Both the position numbers and the translations under genes were made by a program. A DNA stretch of 7,524 nucleotides from Caryophanales bacterium (GTDB taxonomy: Bacteria > Bacillota > Bacilli > Alicyclobacillales > SLC66): assembly GCA_027341705.1 (NCBI GenBank), contig DAIELO010000053.1, positions 1 through 7,524 of the forward strand, written 5' to 3'. Below are positions 5,551 through 7,524 of the stretch, in pieces. The notes beneath the pieces were generated by a model, which was not told the origin of the DNA, searched no databases, and saw nothing but the letters and a program-made list of their open reading frames with translations. How positions within the stretch are numbered: position 1 is the stretch's first letter; each line of letters begins with the position of its first letter.

Positions 5551-6648
5551 TTATTGACCGAGTACTTGACTACCCCATTCCGCATTTAGGGTGTTGGTTG
5601 CTTTTGCAAAACTTCCAGAAAGGAAATGAACTTTGTTTAAGTTTAGTGGTGGCAATTTTACCGTTTTAGGAAGCTTCAAGTATTTCAAACGGACAGGGTA
5701 TGCCCCACCTCGCGCATAGGAAATTTGTCCTGCATTGGAGAACAAATAGTTGTTTAGCAAGCGAGCTGCATAGGGATGCGGTGCATATTTATTGATCACT
5801 TCAACGTATGGGCCTGCCACCGTACTATCAGAGGGAACAATCGTATCAATCTGCGGACGCCCAGCGAACTGTGCTGCATCTGCCTCGGATAAGTAGTTCC
5901 AGGTAATTTGGATGCCGATTTGACCCGTCTTCATAGCAGCGGTACTGCCTGTTGCGCCAGCCCAGTTGCCGCTTTGATGAAGTTTTTTGAAAAAGTTGAT
6001 ACCCGGCTGAATGTTCTGCGCGTTCCCGCCAAATGCATAGGAAGCAGCAATGACCGCATCAAACTGTTCTGCGGCTTGGCGAGGATCGCCAAACCCGATG
6101 AGGCCCTTGTATTCGGGTTTTAACAAGTCACTCCATGTATGTGGAATTTGCTTAACAAGTTGAGGATTAACCTCAAATGGAATAACACCATAGTAGGCAG
6201 CTGCCCAGTTACCGTGCGGATCTTTGAGATTAGCAGGAATTTGATTCCAGTATTGATTCTTAAATGGGGCAACTACCCCCATTTGCACCGCGGTAGGGCC
6301 AAAGGAAATTCCGATATCGCCTACATCCCCAATTGCATTATTTTTTTCCTTTTGGAACGCTTGCAGTTCTTCTGCTGAACTCATGTTACCTTCGGCCACA
6401 TATTGCGATTGAATACCGTATGTTTTACTAAAGGCAGCCCACATATTCCCAAGATTTGCCCAGTTGGCTGGCATTCCAAAACCATGTATCATCCCCTCTG
6501 CTTTTGCCTTGGCGATGATACTTTTGTTCCACACGGTCGGCAAGCTGTCACTAGTCGTATGACGTGCTGCAGCAAAAGCAGACCCTTCGGCCATCACCAT
6601 TAGCACGGAGGCTGATAATGTGGCAAATACTATCCATTTTGATTTCAT
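5551..6648 (-). CDS. ABC transporter extracellular solute-binding protein (iron/thiamine/phosphonate-type fold)
   Basis: 365 residues. A signal peptide covers about 1-26: MKSK, a hydrophobic core, then AFA at 24-26 as a signal peptidase I site. No cysteine is near it, so no lipobox. The mature part has hallmarks of the two-lobed binding proteins related to AfuA/FbpA, ThiB and PhnS. These are TWSDLLKPEYKGLIGFGDPR at 171-190, where the chain crosses between lobes, GQIGIQITWNY at 242-252 and the C-terminal NKYAPHPYAARLLNNYLFS at 286-304 ending in YPVR. It captures the substrate outside the cell and delivers it to the two permeases. The ligand cannot be deduced. The enzymes around it point to an organophosphorus compound rather than metal or thiamine. 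AAGGAG lies 10 nt before the ATG. The gene starts 24 nt after the hydrolase gene, with no room for a separate promoter of usual size. Confidence 0.9.
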   Translation of the reverse strand: MKSKWIVFATLSASVLMVMAEGSAFAAARHTTSDSLPTVWNKSIIAKAKAEGMIHGFGMPANWANLGNMWAAFSKTYGIQSQYVAEGNMSSAEELQAFQKEKNNAIGDVGDIGISFGPTAVQMGVVAPFKNQYWNQIPANLKDPHGNWAAAYYGVIPFEVNPQLVKQIPHTWSDLLKPEYKGLIGFGDPRQAAEQFDAVIAASYAFGGNAQNIQPGINFFKKLHQSGNWAGATGSTAAMKTGQIGIQITWNYLSEADAAQFAGRPQIDTIVPSDSTVAGPYVEVINKYAPHPYAARLLNNYLFSNAGQISYARGGAYPVRLKYLKLPKTVKLPPLNLNKVHFLSGSFAKATNTLNAEWGSQVLGQ

Positions 6649-6658
6649 CGTGATTACA

Positions 6659-6664
6659 CTCCTT
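6659..6664 (-). promoter_or_regulatory. Ribosome binding site of the solute-binding protein gene
   Basis: AAGGAG on the minus strand, 10 nt before the ATG at 6648-6646, in the 24-nt gap after the hydrolase gene. It confirms the ATG start and with it the signal peptide. Confidence 0.65.
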
Positions 6665-6672
6665 CATATCTT

Positions 6673-7518
6673 TTAAGATTTTATAAGTCCTTGCCAATGA
6701 GAATTCAGTGGCGTCATGGTATCAGCAGGTGCCAGATCGAGCAATTGACAGATCAAACTGGCTAGTTGCGTTTGCTTCAACTCCTCCGCTCCTTCACTTG
6801 TTGTGATTATGCGTGAACTAAGCACGTACAATGGAGTGGTTCTGACACTCGCTTCCGTACCACCATGTAATCCATGTTCATTCATGCCATGATCTGCGGT
6901 CACGATAATATGGTAGCCCTTTGTCCACCAGATCGGCACAAATTTTGCGAGCAAAAAGTCCATTCTTCCTGCACTAACGGCGTACTCTTTAGAAGTAGAA
7001 CCAAATCGATGCCCGGCATCATCACAACCCATAGAATGGATCACGAGCAAATCAGGATCATGTGCCTGTCTAAGTCGCTCCGCATCAACGAAGACATGTG
7101 TATCGGGATATCCATCTTCAAAATAAAATCTTCCGTGCGTGATACCTTGTGAATTATGATCCTGCTCGCGGTCGCGAATGTAATCGAACGAACCTCGACT
7201 GAACAATTCGCTCATCCAGTGATACCCTGCGACAGCGGAGGTGCGTTTACTTTTGGACAAGATGTCAAATACACTTGTCGTTTCGATGCGATGTGTCTGA
7301 TCGTTGGTGGTGATACCATGACGTCCAGGTTCTTGCCCAGTAAACATGCTGGCATACCACGGCCTCGACAAACTTGGCAATACACTGCGGACTGTTGTAC
7401 GCAAAGCCACTCCTTGTTCCGCCATACCTTCCATATAGCCAAGCATATTGTGGGCGACGATTTCACTTAACCCATCGATCAAAACAAAAACCACTTTGTG
7501 CTGCTGAACGTTTTGCAT
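6673..7518 (-). CDS. Cytoplasmic alkaline-phosphatase-superfamily hydrolase (type I phosphodiesterase/nucleotide pyrophosphatase-like)
   Basis: 281 residues from the ATG at 7518. The superfamily's active-site layout is complete. Metal ligand Asp15 is in VFVLIDGLS. The nucleophile region LPSLSRPWYASMFTGQEPGR (47-66) leads to HGI, with Ser51 in the position of the NPP nucleophile. Asp166 and His170 are in DDAGHRFG, Asp209-His210 in TADHG, and His218 in LHGG. It should be a two-metal (usually zinc) enzyme that cleaves phosphodiesters, pyrophosphates or phosphonates through a covalent Ser intermediate. There is no signal peptide or membrane helix, so it acts in the cytoplasm, presumably on what the transporter imports. 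It is short for the NPP family, with only small insertions in the core fold. The window ends 6 nt beyond the ATG with the frame still open, so the true start could lie further out. First visible gene of the operon. Confidence 0.87.
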   Translation of the reverse strand: MQNVQQHKVVFVLIDGLSEIVAHNMLGYMEGMAEQGVALRTTVRSVLPSLSRPWYASMFTGQEPGRHGITTNDQTHRIETTSVFDILSKSKRTSAVAGYHWMSELFSRGSFDYIRDREQDHNSQGITHGRFYFEDGYPDTHVFVDAERLRQAHDPDLLVIHSMGCDDAGHRFGSTSKEYAVSAGRMDFLLAKFVPIWWTKGYHIIVTADHGMNEHGLHGGTEASVRTTPLYVLSSRIITTSEGAEELKQTQLASLICQLLDLAPADTMTPLNSHWQGLIKS

Positions 7519-7524
7519 ATTGCA

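Noticed and set aside
6341..6354. T-rich run as a possible terminator
   Set aside because: It lies within the coding sequence of the binding protein (Lys and Asn codons on the minus strand) and has no adjoining stem.
5551..6648. Calling the transporter an iron(III), thiamine or aminoethylphosphonate importer
   Set aside because: The binding-protein and ATPase families cover all of these. I could not see ligand residues that decide between them.
6668..6679. Short inverted repeat ATCTT/AAGAT at the end of the hydrolase gene
   Set aside because: Only 5 bp, AT-rich, with a 2-nt loop. Too weak for a terminator or hairpin.
7156..7470. Plus-strand open frame of 104 residues opposite the hydrolase gene
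   Set aside because: It is antisense to the catalytic N-terminal half of the hydrolase, where all motifs are intact, and shows no domain of its own.
1..7524. CRISPR arrays, tRNA or rRNA genes, insertion sequences, riboswitches
   Set aside because: No spaced direct repeats, RNA gene signatures, transposase frames or long leader regions were seen. The gaps are too short for a riboswitch apart from the 72- and 103-nt gaps described.

Overview
The window looks like part of a Gram-positive (Firmicutes) chromosome of intermediate GC. Several genes have strong AAGGAGG-type ribosome binding sites, and GTG and TTG starts are used freely. There is a GlpR/DeoR-type regulator, a Bacillus-HisK-like PHP phosphatase and a cytochrome b6-type split quinol-oxidising complex. 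The exported domain of the first full gene is rich in W, Y, N, Q and P and has few charged residues. That would fit an acid-tolerant Alicyclobacillaceae-like host, but the lineage is inferred from style, not from a marker gene.

Plus strand, 1-1047: the last 31 codons of a cytochrome b6-like subunit, ending in the helix-D tail that carries a haem-ligand His, overlap by 4 nt a 317-residue membrane protein. This protein sits where subunit IV of a b6/IV complex is normally encoded. It looks like a divergent subunit IV: its start and its last 70 residues resemble helix E, the PEWY region and helix F. About 200 cysteine-free extracytoplasmic residues are inserted between them, and the PEWY glutamate seems to be gone. 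A GC-rich hairpin at 1058-1085 follows.

Minus strand, 7518 down to 1151: seven genes are tightly packed in one direction and are almost certainly one operon. In transcription order they are a cytoplasmic alkaline-phosphatase-superfamily phosphodiesterase/hydrolase, a secreted solute-binding protein, two ABC permeases, an ABC ATPase, a HisJ/HisK-type PHP phosphoesterase and a DeoR/GlpR-family repressor. The last five genes overlap each neighbour by 4 to 35 nt. The one sizeable internal gap, 72 nt after the binding-protein gene, holds a 15-bp RNA hairpin whose G-U wobbles pair only in the operon's own transcript.

The simplest reading is an uptake and catabolism module for a phosphorus-containing organic compound, such as a phosphodiester or phosphonate. 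The ABC transporter would bring it in intact, the alkaline-phosphatase-fold enzyme would make the first cut in the cytoplasm, the PHP enzyme would remove a second phosphate or work on the product, and the DeoR protein would sense a phosphorylated intermediate. The substrate cannot be read from the sequence. The 5' end of the operon and its promoter lie beyond the right edge. No RNA genes, mobile elements, CRISPR arrays or long repeats were seen, and no gap over 300 bases lacks a gene.
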